Shown: piece after piece, positions 52,109 through 61,742 of the stretch
How the letters are laid out: every line of letters begins with the position of its first letter
Numbering within the stretch: position 1 is the first letter of the stretch
NCBI RefSeq assembly: GCF_025399795.1
Contig: NZ_JAODTZ010000024.1
Coordinates: 82,692-146,691 of the forward strand
Length of the DNA: 64,000 nt
DNA from: Streptomyces rhizosphaerihabitans
Lineage (GTDB): Bacteria; Actinomycetota; Actinomycetes; Streptomycetales; Streptomycetaceae
Direction: 5' to 3'
Notes under the pieces: model-generated
Databases searched by the model: none
Told to the model about the DNA's origin: nothing
Seen by the model: the letters and a program-made list of their open reading frames with translations, nothing else
Position numbers and translations under genes: made by a program

Positions 52109-54057
52109 TCCTGTTTCTCCTTGGACGACTCATCCTCGGCCGACCGGTCGGCGGCCTTCGACAGCTCGTACGCGGCCTTGGCCCGCTCGTCCCTGATCGC
52201 CAGGCCCGCGCTGATCCGCCCGGCGATCTCCACGGGCGTGAGCCCGATGTCGGCCAGCACCTCGGCGCGCTTGGCGTGCGCGAGGAACTGCTCCGGGATG
52301 CCGAACCGCCGTACGGGCACGTCGACTTCGGCGTCCCCGAGGGCCAGCGCGACGGCCGCGCCGACGCCGGATGCCCGGCTGTTGTCCTCGACGACGGCGA
52401 CGAGCCGGTGCTCGGCGGCGACGTGGGGCAGCGCCGGGTCGACGGGCTTGACCCAGCGCGGGTCGACGACCGTGCAGCCGATGCCGCGGGACTCCAGGAG
52501 GTCGGCGGTCTGGAGACAGACCGGCGCCATCACGCCCACCGCGACGAGCAGCACCTCGGGGTGCTCGCCCCGGTGCAGGACGTCGAGCCCGCCCACATGG
52601 TCCACCGCGGGGATCGCCGGACCGACCGACTCCTTCGGGAAGCGGATCAGGGTCGGCGCGTCGTCGACGGCGACCGCCTCCCGCAGCTGGGCCCGCAGCT
52701 GGTCGGCGTCGCGCGGCGCGGCGATCCTGAGGCCGGGCACGACCTGGAGGATCGACATGTCCCACATGCCGTTGTGCGAGGCGCCGTCGACGCCGGTGAC
52801 CCCGGCCCGGTCGAGGACGAAGGTCACACCGCAGCGGTGCAGCGCGACATCCATGAGGAGCTGGTCGAAAGCCCGGTTGAGGAAGGTCGCGTACACGGCG
52901 ACGACGGGATGCAGACCGCCGGTCGCGAGTCCGGCCGCGGACACCGTGGCGTGCTGCTCGGCGATGCCGACGTCCCACACCCGGTCGGGGAACCGCTCGG
53001 CGAACTTCCCGAGCCCCACCGGATGCAGCATGGCCGCCGTGATGGCCACGACGTCCGCGCGCTCCTCGCCGATCCTGACGATCTCCTCGCCGAACACGGA
53101 GGTCCAGGAGGGGCCGTTGGACGGCGCGAGCGGCTCGCAGGTGAGCGGGTCCATCACCCCGACCGTGTGGAAGTGGTCCTCCTCGTGCGCGAGCGCGGGT
53201 TCGTAGCCGCGCCCCTTCTCCGTCAGGCAGTGGACGAGGACGGGTCCGTGGAAGCGTTTGGCCCGGCGCAGCGCGGACTCCACGGCCCCCACGTCGTGAC
53301 CGTCGATCGGGCCGACGTACTTGAGCCCGAGGTCCTCGAACATGCCCTGCGGCGCGAAGGCGTCCTTGAAGCCCTTCTTGGCGCCGTGCAGCGACTCGTA
53401 GATCGTGTTGCCGACGAGGGGGGTGCGCAGCAGGACGCTCTTGCCCCAGGCGAGGACCTGCTCGTAGCTGTCGGTCGTCCGCAGGGTCGCGAGATGGTTC
53501 GCGAGGCCGCCGATGGTCGGCGCGTACGAGCGTTCGTTGTCGTTCACGACGATGATCAGCGGCCGGTCCTTGGCGGCGGCGATGTTGTTCAGCGCCTCCC
53601 ACGCCATGCCTCCGGTCAGGGCGCCGTCGCCGATGACCGCGACGACGTGGCCCTTCTCGCCCTGCACCTGGTGGGCCTTGGCGAGCCCGTCCGCCCAGCC
53701 GAGCGCGGTCGAGGCGTGGCTGTTCTCGATGACGTCGTGCTCGGACTCCTCGCGCGAGGGATAGCCGGACAGGCCGCCCTTGCCCCGCAGCTTGGAGAAG
53801 TCCTGACGCCCAGTCAACATCTTGTGTACGTAGCTCTGATGGCCGGTGTCCCACAGAATGCGGTCGACGGGCGACTCGAAGACCCGGTGGAGGGCGATGG
53901 ACAGTTCCACCACTCCCAGATTGGGTCCGAGGTGACCGCCGGTCCTGGCGACCGCGTGCACCAGGAACTCCCTCACCTCTTCGGCCAGTTCACCGATTTC
54001 CGCCTCGGACAGCGCCTTCAGGTCGCGTGGTCCCCGGATGTTCTCCAGAATCGTCAC
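52105..54057 (-). CDS. dxs: 1-deoxy-D-xylulose-5-phosphate synthase
   Basis: This 650-residue ThDP enzyme condenses pyruvate and glyceraldehyde 3-phosphate, the first step of the MEP pathway. The ThDP motif IGDGALTGGMAWEALNN lies near residue 145 with NDNERSYAPTIGG following. The catalytic block VWDVGIAEQHATVSAAGLA is near residue 365, and HNGMWDMSIL lies in the pyrimidine domain. Streptomyces usually have a second dxs; this copy is dedicated by position to hopanoid supply. Confidence 0.96.
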   Translation of the reverse strand: MTILENIRGPRDLKALSEAEIGELAEEVREFLVHAVARTGGHLGPNLGVVELSIALHRVFESPVDRILWDTGHQSYVHKMLTGRQDFSKLRGKGGLSGYPSREESEHDVIENSHASTALGWADGLAKAHQVQGEKGHVVAVIGDGALTGGMAWEALNNIAAAKDRPLIIVVNDNERSYAPTIGGLANHLATLRTTDSYEQVLAWGKSVLLRTPLVGNTIYESLHGAKKGFKDAFAPQGMFEDLGLKYVGPIDGHDVGAVESALRRAKRFHGPVLVHCLTEKGRGYEPALAHEEDHFHTVGVMDPLTCEPLAPSNGPSWTSVFGEEIVRIGEERADVVAITAAMLHPVGLGKFAERFPDRVWDVGIAEQHATVSAAGLATGGLHPVVAVYATFLNRAFDQLLMDVALHRCGVTFVLDRAGVTGVDGASHNGMWDMSILQVVPGLRIAAPRDADQLRAQLREAVAVDDAPTLIRFPKESVGPAIPAVDHVGGLDVLHRGEHPEVLLVAVGVMAPVCLQTADLLESRGIGCTVVDPRWVKPVDPALPHVAAEHRLVAVVEDNSRASGVGAAVALALGDAEVDVPVRRFGIPEQFLAHAKRAEVLADIGLTPVEIAGRISAGLAIRDERAKAAYELSKAADRSAEDESSKEKQE

Positions 54058-54084
54058 GTCGGGCCCCCTCTCGGTCCGTGCTGA

Positions 54085-55242
54085 TCAGCTCACGGTGACG
54101 GCCGGTTCTCCGGACGCGACGCCGTCGTTCTCCATCTGCTCCGCGATCTTCATCGCCTCGTCGATGAGGGTCTCGACGATCTTCGACTCCGGGACGGTCT
54201 TGATGACCTCGCCCCTGACGAAGATCTGCCCCTTGCCGTTGCCGGAGGCGACCCCCAGGTCCGCCTCCCGTGCCTCGCCGGGACCGTTGACGACGCAGCC
54301 CATGACGGCGACGCGCAACGGGACCTCCATCCCCTCCAGACCGGCCGTGACCTCGTCGGCCAGCTTGTACACGTCGACCTGGGCGCGCCCGCAGGACGGG
54401 CAGGAGACGATCTCCAGGCGCCGCTGCCGCAGCCCCAGCGACTCCAGGATCTGGATGCCGACCTTGCACTCCTCGGCGGGCGGCGCGCTCAGCGAGACCC
54501 TGATGGTGTCGCCGATGCCCTCACTGAGCAGCGCGCCGAACGCGACGGCCGACTTGATCGTCCCCTGGAACGCCGGGCCGGCCTCGGTCACGCCGAGGTG
54601 CAGCGGATAGTCGCACCGGGCGGCCAGCTGCCGGTAGGCGTTGACCATGACCACCGGGTCGTTGTGCTTCACCGAGATCTTGATGTCCCGGAACCCGTGC
54701 TCCTCGAAGAGCGACGCCTCCCACAGCGCCGACTCCACGAGCGCCTCGGGCGTCGCCTTGCCGTACTTCTCCAGCAGCCGCCGGTCGAGCGAGCCGGCGT
54801 TCACCCCGATACGGATCGGGATCCCGGCGTCCTTCGCGGCCCGCGCGATCTCCTTCACCTTGTCGTCGAACTGCTTGATGTTGCCGGGGTTCACCCGCAC
54901 CGCCGCGCAGCCCGCCTCGATCGCCGCGAACACGTACTTCGGCTGGAAGTGGATGTCCGCGATCACCGGGATCTGCGACTTGCGGGCGATGGTCGCGAGC
55001 GCGTCCGCGTCGTCCTGCGTGGGACAGGCGACACGGACGATCTGGCAGCCGGACGCCGTCAGCTCGGCGATCTGCTGAAGGGTCGCGCCGACGTCCGACG
55101 TACGGGTGGTGGTCATCGACTGCACCGACACGGGCGCCCCGCCGCCGACCGCCACCGGTCCGACCTGGATGCGCCGCGAGACACGGCGCTCCGCGATCGG
55201 CCGGACCGGTACCTCGGGCAGGCCCAGGGAGACGGCGGTCAC
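54085..55242 (-). CDS. ispG: (E)-4-hydroxy-3-methylbut-2-enyl-diphosphate synthase
   Basis: This 385-residue iron-sulfur enzyme of the MEP pathway has a TIM-barrel N-terminal part (SVQSMTTTRTSDV, IADIHFQPKY, RVNPGNI) and the [4Fe-4S] cysteines in VSCPSCGRAQVD and MGCVVNGPGEA. GTG 55242 gives the usual start VTAVSLGLPEVP, four bases after the hpnH stop; a longer frame to 55275 would overlap hpnH. The stop is 27 bp before dxs. Confidence 0.95.
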   Translation of the reverse strand: MTAVSLGLPEVPVRPIAERRVSRRIQVGPVAVGGGAPVSVQSMTTTRTSDVGATLQQIAELTASGCQIVRVACPTQDDADALATIARKSQIPVIADIHFQPKYVFAAIEAGCAAVRVNPGNIKQFDDKVKEIARAAKDAGIPIRIGVNAGSLDRRLLEKYGKATPEALVESALWEASLFEEHGFRDIKISVKHNDPVVMVNAYRQLAARCDYPLHLGVTEAGPAFQGTIKSAVAFGALLSEGIGDTIRVSLSAPPAEECKVGIQILESLGLRQRRLEIVSCPSCGRAQVDVYKLADEVTAGLEGMEVPLRVAVMGCVVNGPGEAREADLGVASGNGKGQIFVRGEVIKTVPESKIVETLIDEAMKIAEQMENDGVASGEPAVTVS

Positions 55243-55246
55243 GACG

Positions 55247-56269
55247 TCACCCGCGGCTTTCCGTGAAGGTCTCACGGGCCGCCCGGATCGACTCCTTGAG
55301 GGAGCCCATGGTGGCCAGGACCGCCGTCGGCTCGTAGCCGCAGTGCGCCATGCAGTTCGCGCACCGGTCGTCCTTGCCGCGGCCGTAGGAGTCCCAGTCG
55401 GTCTCCTCCAGGAGCTGCTTGTACGTCTGCACGTACCCGTCGCTCATCAGATAGCAGGGCTTCTGCCAGCCGAAGAGCGAGTAGCTCGGGATCGCCCACG
55501 CGGTGCACGGGAAGTCGACCTTGCCCTCCAGGAAGTCCAGGAAGAGCGGGCTCTGGTTGAGCCGCCAGCGGCGCCGGTTGCCGCCCGCGAAGGCCTTCTT
55601 GAACAGCTCCCGGGTCTGCTGGACGCCGAGGAAGTGCTCCTGGTCGGGGGCCTTCTCGTAGGCATAGGCGGGCGAGAGCATCATCTCGTCGACCTTCAGG
55701 TCGTCGTTGAGGTAGTTGAGCACCTCGATGATGGTCTGCGGGGTGTCGGTGTTGAAGAAGGTCGAGTTGGTGGTGACCCGGAAGCCGCGGCGCTTGGCCT
55801 CCTTGATGGCCGCGACCGCCTCGTCGAAGACGCCTTCCTTCGCGACGGACTCGTCGTGCCGCTCGCGCAGCCCGTCGATGTGCACGGCCCAGGCGAAGTA
55901 CGGCGAGGGCTTGAACTTGTCCATCTTCTTGCGCAGCAGCATCGCGTTGGTGCAGAGGAAGACGAACTTCTTCTTGGCCACCAACTGCCGCACGATCTCG
56001 TCGATCTGAGGATGCATCAGGGGTTCGCCACCGGCGATGGACACCATCGGCGCACCGGATTCGAGGACCGCGCCGACGGCCTGGGCGACCGGCATGCGCT
56101 GCTTGAGCACACCGGCGGGGTGCTGGATCTTGCCGCAGCCCTCGCACGCGAGATTGCACGCGAAGAGCGGTTCCAACTCGACGAGCAGGGCGAACTTGTC
56201 CCGCTTCCTGAGCTTCTGTTCAAACAGGTATGCAGCGACCTTCATGGACTGCCGAAGCGGCATGGCCAT
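55247..56269 (-). CDS. hpnH: Radical SAM adenosyl-hopene transferase HpnH
   Basis: This 340-residue radical SAM enzyme couples a 5'-deoxyadenosyl group to diploptene, giving adenosylhopane. The cluster-binding motif is FACNLACEGCGKIQ (C-x3-C-x2-C) near residue 45, followed by SIAGGEPLMHPQIDEI. A C-terminal CANCMAHCGYEPT near residue 305 may ligate a further metal. ATG 56269 is chosen for the GGAGG eight bases upstream. Confidence 0.95.
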   Translation of the reverse strand: MAMPLRQSMKVAAYLFEQKLRKRDKFALLVELEPLFACNLACEGCGKIQHPAGVLKQRMPVAQAVGAVLESGAPMVSIAGGEPLMHPQIDEIVRQLVAKKKFVFLCTNAMLLRKKMDKFKPSPYFAWAVHIDGLRERHDESVAKEGVFDEAVAAIKEAKRRGFRVTTNSTFFNTDTPQTIIEVLNYLNDDLKVDEMMLSPAYAYEKAPDQEHFLGVQQTRELFKKAFAGGNRRRWRLNQSPLFLDFLEGKVDFPCTAWAIPSYSLFGWQKPCYLMSDGYVQTYKQLLEETDWDSYGRGKDDRCANCMAHCGYEPTAVLATMGSLKESIRAARETFTESRG

Positions 56270-56274
56270 ACGGC

Positions 56275-56916
56275 TCACCTCCGAGGGAGCGACAAAGAAC
56301 GGTGCCATTCGAAAAAAGCGGGAAGCACTGCACGAAGAACACGGAAAGCTGATATTCCACCGCGGACCGTGCCGATTCGGACGAGTTCATGTTCTGGAGC
56401 ATCCACGACCACCCGTACGGCCGCAACGGGACGCGTGCCCGAGCGGACCGCGCCGAGCAGAGTGGCGGCGGACTCCATGTCGACGGCGATTGCACCGGTC
56501 GCGAGCAGATCGGAGCGCTCGTGACCGCGGACCACGTGATCGGAGCCGGTGAGCGGCCCCGTGTGGACGGTGCGGCCGGGCACGGCGCGCACGAGTTCCT
56601 TGACCAGGAGATCGGTGCCCACGCACGGCGTGGTGCCGCTCGGGTCCCGGGTCTCCTCGGCGACGACCAGGTCACCGGGATGCATGCCCGGGGCGAGCCC
56701 CGCGCAGAAGCCGGTGGCCAGCACGGCCGCGGCGGACAGCGCCGGGTCGGCGAGCACCCGGGTGACCGACCGGTCGGCGGCCTTGGGTCCCATGCCGGTG
56801 CGCAGCACGGTGACCGGCCCGCCGGCGCCGCTCCGGTCACCGCTGCGCAGGGCGAGGTGCTCGATGCCGAGCGCGCAGGCGATCAGCAGCGGGTCCGGTG
56901 CGGGCCGCCTGTCCAT
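56275..56916 (-). CDS. hpnG: Adenosylhopane nucleoside phosphorylase HpnG
   Basis: This 213-residue member of the purine nucleoside phosphorylase/MTAN family should remove adenine from adenosylhopane to give (phospho)ribosylhopane. The family hallmark AIAVDMESAATLLGAV is near residue 150, with VLATGFCAGLAPGMHPGDLV earlier. Its ATG overlaps the hpnF stop as TGATG, and five bases separate it from hpnH. Confidence 0.92.
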   Translation of the reverse strand: MDRRPAPDPLLIACALGIEHLALRSGDRSGAGGPVTVLRTGMGPKAADRSVTRVLADPALSAAAVLATGFCAGLAPGMHPGDLVVAEETRDPSGTTPCVGTDLLVKELVRAVPGRTVHTGPLTGSDHVVRGHERSDLLATGAIAVDMESAATLLGAVRSGTRPVAAVRVVVDAPEHELVRIGTVRGGISAFRVLRAVLPAFFEWHRSLSLPRR

Positions 56917-58919
56917 CAGCCCCCCTTCGCCGCGGAGAAGATCTCTCCGTGGACGTAGCGGCCGAGCGCGGTGAGCGGAAAGACCTGCCGGTAGAGGTGG
57001 TAGTTGATCGAGAAGTCCCACGGGAATCCGGTCCCCGTGAAGTACGGCTCGTCCCAGGAGCCGTCGGGGAGCTGGGTCTGAGCGAGCCAGACCACCCCGC
57101 GCTCCACGGCCTTGGACTCGCACTCCCCCGCGGCCAGCAGGGCGAGCAGTGCCCAGCCGGTCTGGGAGGCGGTCGAGGCGCCGCGCCCGCTCCATCCGGG
57201 GCTGTCGTCATAGGAGCGCATGTCCTCGCCCCAGCCGCCGTCGTCGTTCTGCACGGTCTCCAGCCAGGCCACGGCCCGGCGGATCGCGGGGTGCGAGCCG
57301 GGCAGCCCCGCCGCGACGAGCGCGGGGACCACCGACCCTGTTCCGTAGACGTAGTTGACGCCCCAGCGCCCGAACCAGGACCCGTTCGGCTCCTGGTGGG
57401 CGAGCAGCCACTCGATGCCCCGGCGGGTGCGCGGGTCGTGCGCGAGCCCCTCGAACGCCAGCATCTCCACCACGTGCGCGGTGACATCGGCGGAGGGCGG
57501 GTCGATCACCTCTCCGAAGTCGCAGAACGGCAGCCGGTTGGGGAAGGCGCTGGTGTTGTCGACGTCGAACGCGCCCCAGCCGCCGTCCTTGGACTGCATG
57601 CCGAGATTCCAGCGGACCCCGCGTCCGATGGCGTTCTCGACGCGGTCCGGGTCGTGGTGCCGGACGCGGCGCAGTGCGAGGACGACCTCCGCGGTGTCGT
57701 CGATGTCGGGGTAGTTGTCGTTGTGGAACTCGAACGCCCAGCCGCCCGGGGGCAGTTGGGGGCGCTTGACCGACCAGTCGCCGGGCCGGACGATCTCCTC
57801 CCCGAGCATCCAGTCCACGGCCTTGACGAGTTGCGGATGGTCGGCGGGCACTCCCGCGTCGGCCAGCGCGATGGTCGCCAGGCAGGTGTCCCACACCGGC
57901 GACTGACAGGCCTCGATCATCCGGGCACCGTCGTCGCGCCATACGGCGAAACGGTTTAGCGAGGTCAGCCCCTCGCGCATCACCGGATGTTCGAGGTCGT
58001 AGCCGAGCAGGTGCAGGGCGATGACCGAGTAGACGGCGGGCGGCTGGATGCCTCCCCAGCAACCGTCGTTCTCCTGACGCTCGATGATCCAGCGGGCCGC
58101 CGTGTTCATCGCCGCTCTGCGCAGGGCGCGCGGCGCGACCTTGCGGTACTGGTGCAGGGCCTTGTCCAGGCGCTGGAAGGCGCCGTCCCAACTGGCCACG
58201 GGAGCAAGGGGCCTGGCCGGGTTGGGGTTACGGGCGTCGGCGTGCAGTTCGTCGAGCGGGAAGGGCGCGGGTCGTACCGGACGCTTCGCGGAGACGATGG
58301 TGAGCGGCACGATCGTCTGCCGCGCCCAGCACCCGAAGTCGTAGATGTTCAGCGGCATCCACTTGGGGAAGTAGATGAGCTCCGGCGGCAGTTCGGGCAG
58401 GTCGTCCCACTTCCACCAGCCGAAGAGGGCGAGCCAGATCCGGGTGAAGACACGGGCCGCGGCGAGGCCGCCGCGCTCGCGGATCCACGCGGACGCCTTC
58501 GCCATGTGCGCCTCGTCCGGGGCGTCCCCGGCCAGCCGCAGGGCGACGTACGCCTCGATGGTGGTGGAGATCTCGCCCGGACCGCCGTAGAACGAGGCCC
58601 AGGTGCCGTCCTCGCGCTGCTCGCCGCGGATGAACAGCGCGGCGCCGCGGGTGGTCGGCTCGTCCCGGATCCCCAGGAACTGACGGAGAAGCAGGTCCTC
58701 GGCGTCCATGGTGACGTTCGTCTCGAGGTCGCCCTTCCACCAGCCCTGGGCGTCCTGCCGCGCGAGCAGGAAGTCCGTGGCACGCTCCATGGCACGCGTG
58801 GCGGCGTCTCGGGTCTCGACCGTCCCGGCCGCCTCGGGAGTGGTCTGGTGCTGGGTTTCGCTGGCCGAGGCAGCGCGGGGCGGCAGGGCCCCGGTGCTTC
58901 CGTCGGTCGTCGCTGTCAT
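56916..58919 (-). CDS. hpnF: Squalene-hopene cyclase
   Basis: This 667-residue class II triterpene cyclase converts squalene to hopene and hopanol. The catalytic acid motif DIDDTAEVV lies near residue 404 (DxDD). Several QW repeats are visible, for example QDAQGWWKGD, QSKDGGWGAFD, QEPNGSWFGRWG, QNDDGGWGED and QLPDGSWDEPYF. ATG 58919 heads about 30 Ser/Thr-rich residues before the fold. A 152-bp gap, the longest in the operon, separates it from the prenyl synthase and may hold an internal promoter. Confidence 0.97.
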   Translation of the reverse strand: MTATTDGSTGALPPRAASASETQHQTTPEAAGTVETRDAATRAMERATDFLLARQDAQGWWKGDLETNVTMDAEDLLLRQFLGIRDEPTTRGAALFIRGEQREDGTWASFYGGPGEISTTIEAYVALRLAGDAPDEAHMAKASAWIRERGGLAAARVFTRIWLALFGWWKWDDLPELPPELIYFPKWMPLNIYDFGCWARQTIVPLTIVSAKRPVRPAPFPLDELHADARNPNPARPLAPVASWDGAFQRLDKALHQYRKVAPRALRRAAMNTAARWIIERQENDGCWGGIQPPAVYSVIALHLLGYDLEHPVMREGLTSLNRFAVWRDDGARMIEACQSPVWDTCLATIALADAGVPADHPQLVKAVDWMLGEEIVRPGDWSVKRPQLPPGGWAFEFHNDNYPDIDDTAEVVLALRRVRHHDPDRVENAIGRGVRWNLGMQSKDGGWGAFDVDNTSAFPNRLPFCDFGEVIDPPSADVTAHVVEMLAFEGLAHDPRTRRGIEWLLAHQEPNGSWFGRWGVNYVYGTGSVVPALVAAGLPGSHPAIRRAVAWLETVQNDDGGWGEDMRSYDDSPGWSGRGASTASQTGWALLALLAAGECESKAVERGVVWLAQTQLPDGSWDEPYFTGTGFPWDFSINYHLYRQVFPLTALGRYVHGEIFSAAKGG

Positions 58920-59071
58920 GGCTTCCCCTTCGTGCAGTGGTACGTCTCTGCTGTGGGTCCGCCGTCGGCCGGTGCGTTCGTTCGGATGGATATCCCCCCG
59001 CTCGAACGAGGTTCGAAGCTTGGGAAAGGCACCGGCCGGCGACTACGCGAGGTTTATTCGACCGATAACGA

Positions 59072-60202
59072 TCATCTCTTCCGTACGACTACGAAGTCGG
59101 CCAGCGCCACGAGCTGGGCGCGTACATGCTCAGGCATCGGGACGGCGTCCAGTGCCTCGATGGCGATCGCGTGCTGGCGGCGCGCCTCCTGGGCGGTCCA
59201 CTCGCGGCCGCCCGCCTCCTCGATGAGCGCGGCGCGCGCGGCGAACTCCTCCTCGGAGAAGTTCTCGAAGTCGCTTGCCTTGGCGTCCTCGGCGAGCAGG
59301 TCACCGAGCCGCTCGGAGGCGGGACCGCCCGCGGCGAGCGCGGCCACGACCGGCAGGGACTTCTTGCGCTGGCGCAGATCGCTCCAGGTCTGCTTTCCGG
59401 TGGCCTCCGGGTCGCCCCAGATGCCGAGGAGGTCGTCGACGGCCTGGAAGGCCAGGCCGAGGTGGTAGCCGTAGCGCTCCAGGGTGTCGGCGGTGAGGTC
59501 GTCGGCGCCGCCGAGCACCGCGCCGATGGAGCAGGCGCAGGCGAGCAGGGCGCCCGTCTTGTTGCCCTCCATCTCCAGGCACTCCTCGACGCTGACCCGG
59601 TCGCGGTGCTCGTAGGAGATGTCCTGGGCCTGGCCGTCGATGAGGGCCCGGGTGGCGGTCGTCAGGCGCCGGGTGGCACGGCCGGCCTCGACGGTGCCGA
59701 GCTCCAGGAGGACCTCGTTGGCCAGCGCGAACAGGGCGTCGCCGACCAGGATGGCCTGGGCGGGGCCGTGCACCTTCCAGACGGTGTCGCGGTGGCGGCG
59801 CTGTTCGTCGCCGTCCATCAGGTCGTCGTGCAGCAGCGAGAAGTTGTGCACCAGTTCGACCGCAACCGCGCCGGGGACGCCCACCTCGGGCTCGGCGCCG
59901 GCGGCCTGCGCGGAGAGCACGGCGAGCGCGGGGCGTACCGCCTTGCCGCCGTCGCCGTCCGCGGGGTTGCCCTCGGCGTCGATCCAGCCGAAGTGGTAGG
60001 CGGCGACGGTGTCCATGGGCGCCGCCAGACGGTCGACGGCCGCCTTGAGCACCGGTGTGGCCAGGGTCCGGCCGCGCTCCAGGAGCGCGGTCACGTCCAC
60101 CGCGTCGGCAGCCGTTTCGGCCGGGGGCACAGTGGGCACGATCTCTCCTCTTGTTGCGGTACCGGGGGTGCGGGGGCCTGCCAGGCTCCGGTCGAGCGTC
60201 AT
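59072..60202 (-). CDS. Polyprenyl (probably farnesyl) diphosphate synthase
   Basis: This 376-residue trans-prenyltransferase has the first Asp-rich motif in LLHDDLMDGDEQRRH near residue 125 and the second in AFQAVDDLLGIWGDPEATGK near residue 270. By position it makes farnesyl diphosphate for squalene; chain length cannot be set with confidence from sequence alone. ATG 60202 overlaps the hpnE stop (ATGA). About 45 N-terminal residues are low-complexity. Confidence 0.92.
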   Translation of the reverse strand: MTLDRSLAGPRTPGTATRGEIVPTVPPAETAADAVDVTALLERGRTLATPVLKAAVDRLAAPMDTVAAYHFGWIDAEGNPADGDGGKAVRPALAVLSAQAAGAEPEVGVPGAVAVELVHNFSLLHDDLMDGDEQRRHRDTVWKVHGPAQAILVGDALFALANEVLLELGTVEAGRATRRLTTATRALIDGQAQDISYEHRDRVSVEECLEMEGNKTGALLACACSIGAVLGGADDLTADTLERYGYHLGLAFQAVDDLLGIWGDPEATGKQTWSDLRQRKKSLPVVAALAAGGPASERLGDLLAEDAKASDFENFSEEEFAARAALIEEAGGREWTAQEARRQHAIAIEALDAVPMPEHVRAQLVALADFVVVRKR

Positions 60203-61605
60203 GCCGCCTCCTCGAAGAGTCCGAGCAGGTGATCGCGGGGCCGGCCCAGGGCGTCCAGTGCGGCTCCCGCCGCACCGACTCCACTGCGAACCGCACTCTC
60301 CATGGTCGCGGGCCACCCTGTGGCGGTCCACGCTCCGGCCAGGTACAGGCCGGGGGCCTTGGTGCGGGCACCGGGCCGCAGCCGCCCGACGCCCGGGGCG
60401 GGGGCGAACGTCGCGGTGCGCTCCCGGGTCACAAAGAAGTCCTTCACTCCGGCGCCGCGCGCACCGGGCAGCAGCCGCTCCAGCTCCGGCAGATACCGCT
60501 CCCGGAGCACGGCGACGGGCTCGTCGATCTCGTCCTGTGCCGCCGACTGCGACAGCGCCAGGTACTGCCCCTCCCGGAGCCCGGACGCCTCGGTGCGGTC
60601 GAAGACCCACTGCACCGGGGAGCCGAGCGCGGCGAAGAACGGCGCGGTGAGGACCTTGCGGTCGTAGACGACGTGGATGTTGAGGATCGGCGCGGTGCCG
60701 ATCTCCAGAAGCCGCTCGGGGGCGTCGAGCGCCCCCTGGGGCAGAAGTTCGTGGGCCTCGCGCTGGGGTACGGCGAGCACGACCGTGTCGGCCTCGATGC
60801 GCTCGCCGGGAACCTGAACGCTCCAACGCCCGTTTTCGTAGGGGGAGACGGAGGTGACGCGTGTACGGATCTCGGTACGCACGCCCGCGGAGTCGAGCGC
60901 CTTGCGGGCGAGGGTGTCGTGCAGTTCGCCCAGCGGGACGCGCGCCCAGCCGATGTCGGCCGCGCCCGGGTCGGACAGCAGACCCGTCTTGAACACCATC
61001 GCGGCGAGCCCGAGCGAGGAGTCCTGGGCCACCGCGTTGAGGGTGGCGACCCCCACGAGGTCCCACAGTGCTTCGACGGCACGTTCCGACTGACCGTGCC
61101 CGGCGAGCCAGTCGCCGAAGTTCTGCGCGTCGAGTGCCGGATCGGTGAGATCCAGACCCTTGAGCGCGAGCGCGGCACGGCCGACCTTGGCACGCTCGGC
61201 GAGCGACAGATGCTGATACGTCGCCAGGCTGCGCGCCAGATGCAGCGGTACCGGCAGAGCGCTGCGGCCGATCCTGCCGAGCCGTCTTCCCGAAGGTGCG
61301 TCCAGGTCGAGAACGGGCACGTCGAGACGATCCTGCAGGGGTGCGAGCGAGGCTCCGTCGACGCGGTCGAGGAACCAGCGGTAGGCGGTGCAGCAGCGCA
61401 GAAAGACATGCTGCCCGTTGTCCACGGTGAGCTCGCCGCGCTGGAAGGAGAACGCGAGTCCGCCGAGGCGCGGCCGGCCTTCGAGCAGGGTCACCCGCAG
61501 CCCGGCGTCGGCCAGCGCGAGCGCGGCGGTGATCCCGGCGAGCCCTCCGCCGATCACCACGGCAGCGGTCCGGCCGGAGTCGTCCGTGGACTCGACCTCA
61601 CTCAT
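60199..61605 (-). CDS. hpnE: FAD-dependent hydroxysqualene dehydroxylase HpnE
   Basis: This 468-residue phytoene-desaturase-like flavoprotein reduces hydroxysqualene to squalene. The dinucleotide-binding motif AVVIGGGLAGITAALALAD begins at residue 15, with DNGQHVFLRCCTAYRWFLD after it and a C-terminal LYLAGAWTATGWPATMESAV near residue 430. The start overlaps the stop of the 46-residue microprotein (ATGA). Confidence 0.95.
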   Translation of the reverse strand: MSEVESTDDSGRTAAVVIGGGLAGITAALALADAGLRVTLLEGRPRLGGLAFSFQRGELTVDNGQHVFLRCCTAYRWFLDRVDGASLAPLQDRLDVPVLDLDAPSGRRLGRIGRSALPVPLHLARSLATYQHLSLAERAKVGRAALALKGLDLTDPALDAQNFGDWLAGHGQSERAVEALWDLVGVATLNAVAQDSSLGLAAMVFKTGLLSDPGAADIGWARVPLGELHDTLARKALDSAGVRTEIRTRVTSVSPYENGRWSVQVPGERIEADTVVLAVPQREAHELLPQGALDAPERLLEIGTAPILNIHVVYDRKVLTAPFFAALGSPVQWVFDRTEASGLREGQYLALSQSAAQDEIDEPVAVLRERYLPELERLLPGARGAGVKDFFVTRERTATFAPAPGVGRLRPGARTKAPGLYLAGAWTATGWPATMESAVRSGVGAAGAALDALGRPRDHLLGLFEEAA

Positions 61606-61742
61606 CGCGCACCCTCCCCCGCGGCCGCGCCGTGATGGTTGAACGGTGCACGGCAGGCCGTTGCAGTCAGGGACGCCACCTGGCTCCGGAGGGTTGCGTG
61701 CCGCTTTTCGTCGACGGAATCACCTTGGCCCATTTCCTCCAT
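61602..61742 (-). CDS. 46-residue microprotein between hpnD and hpnE (DUF6380-like)
   Basis: The ATG at 61742 overlaps the hpnD stop (TGATG) and the TGA at 61602 overlaps the hpnE start (ATGA), so it is inserted seamlessly into the coupled operon. It encodes a polar N terminus (MEEMGQGDSVDEKRHATLR) and the block SLTATACRAPFNHHGAAAGE, which I recall as the DUF6380 family conserved at this place in Streptomyces. It has no membrane helix. The single Cys and the HH pair could bind metal. The function is unknown. Confidence 0.72.
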   Translation of the reverse strand: MEEMGQGDSVDEKRHATLRSQVASLTATACRAPFNHHGAAAGEGAR

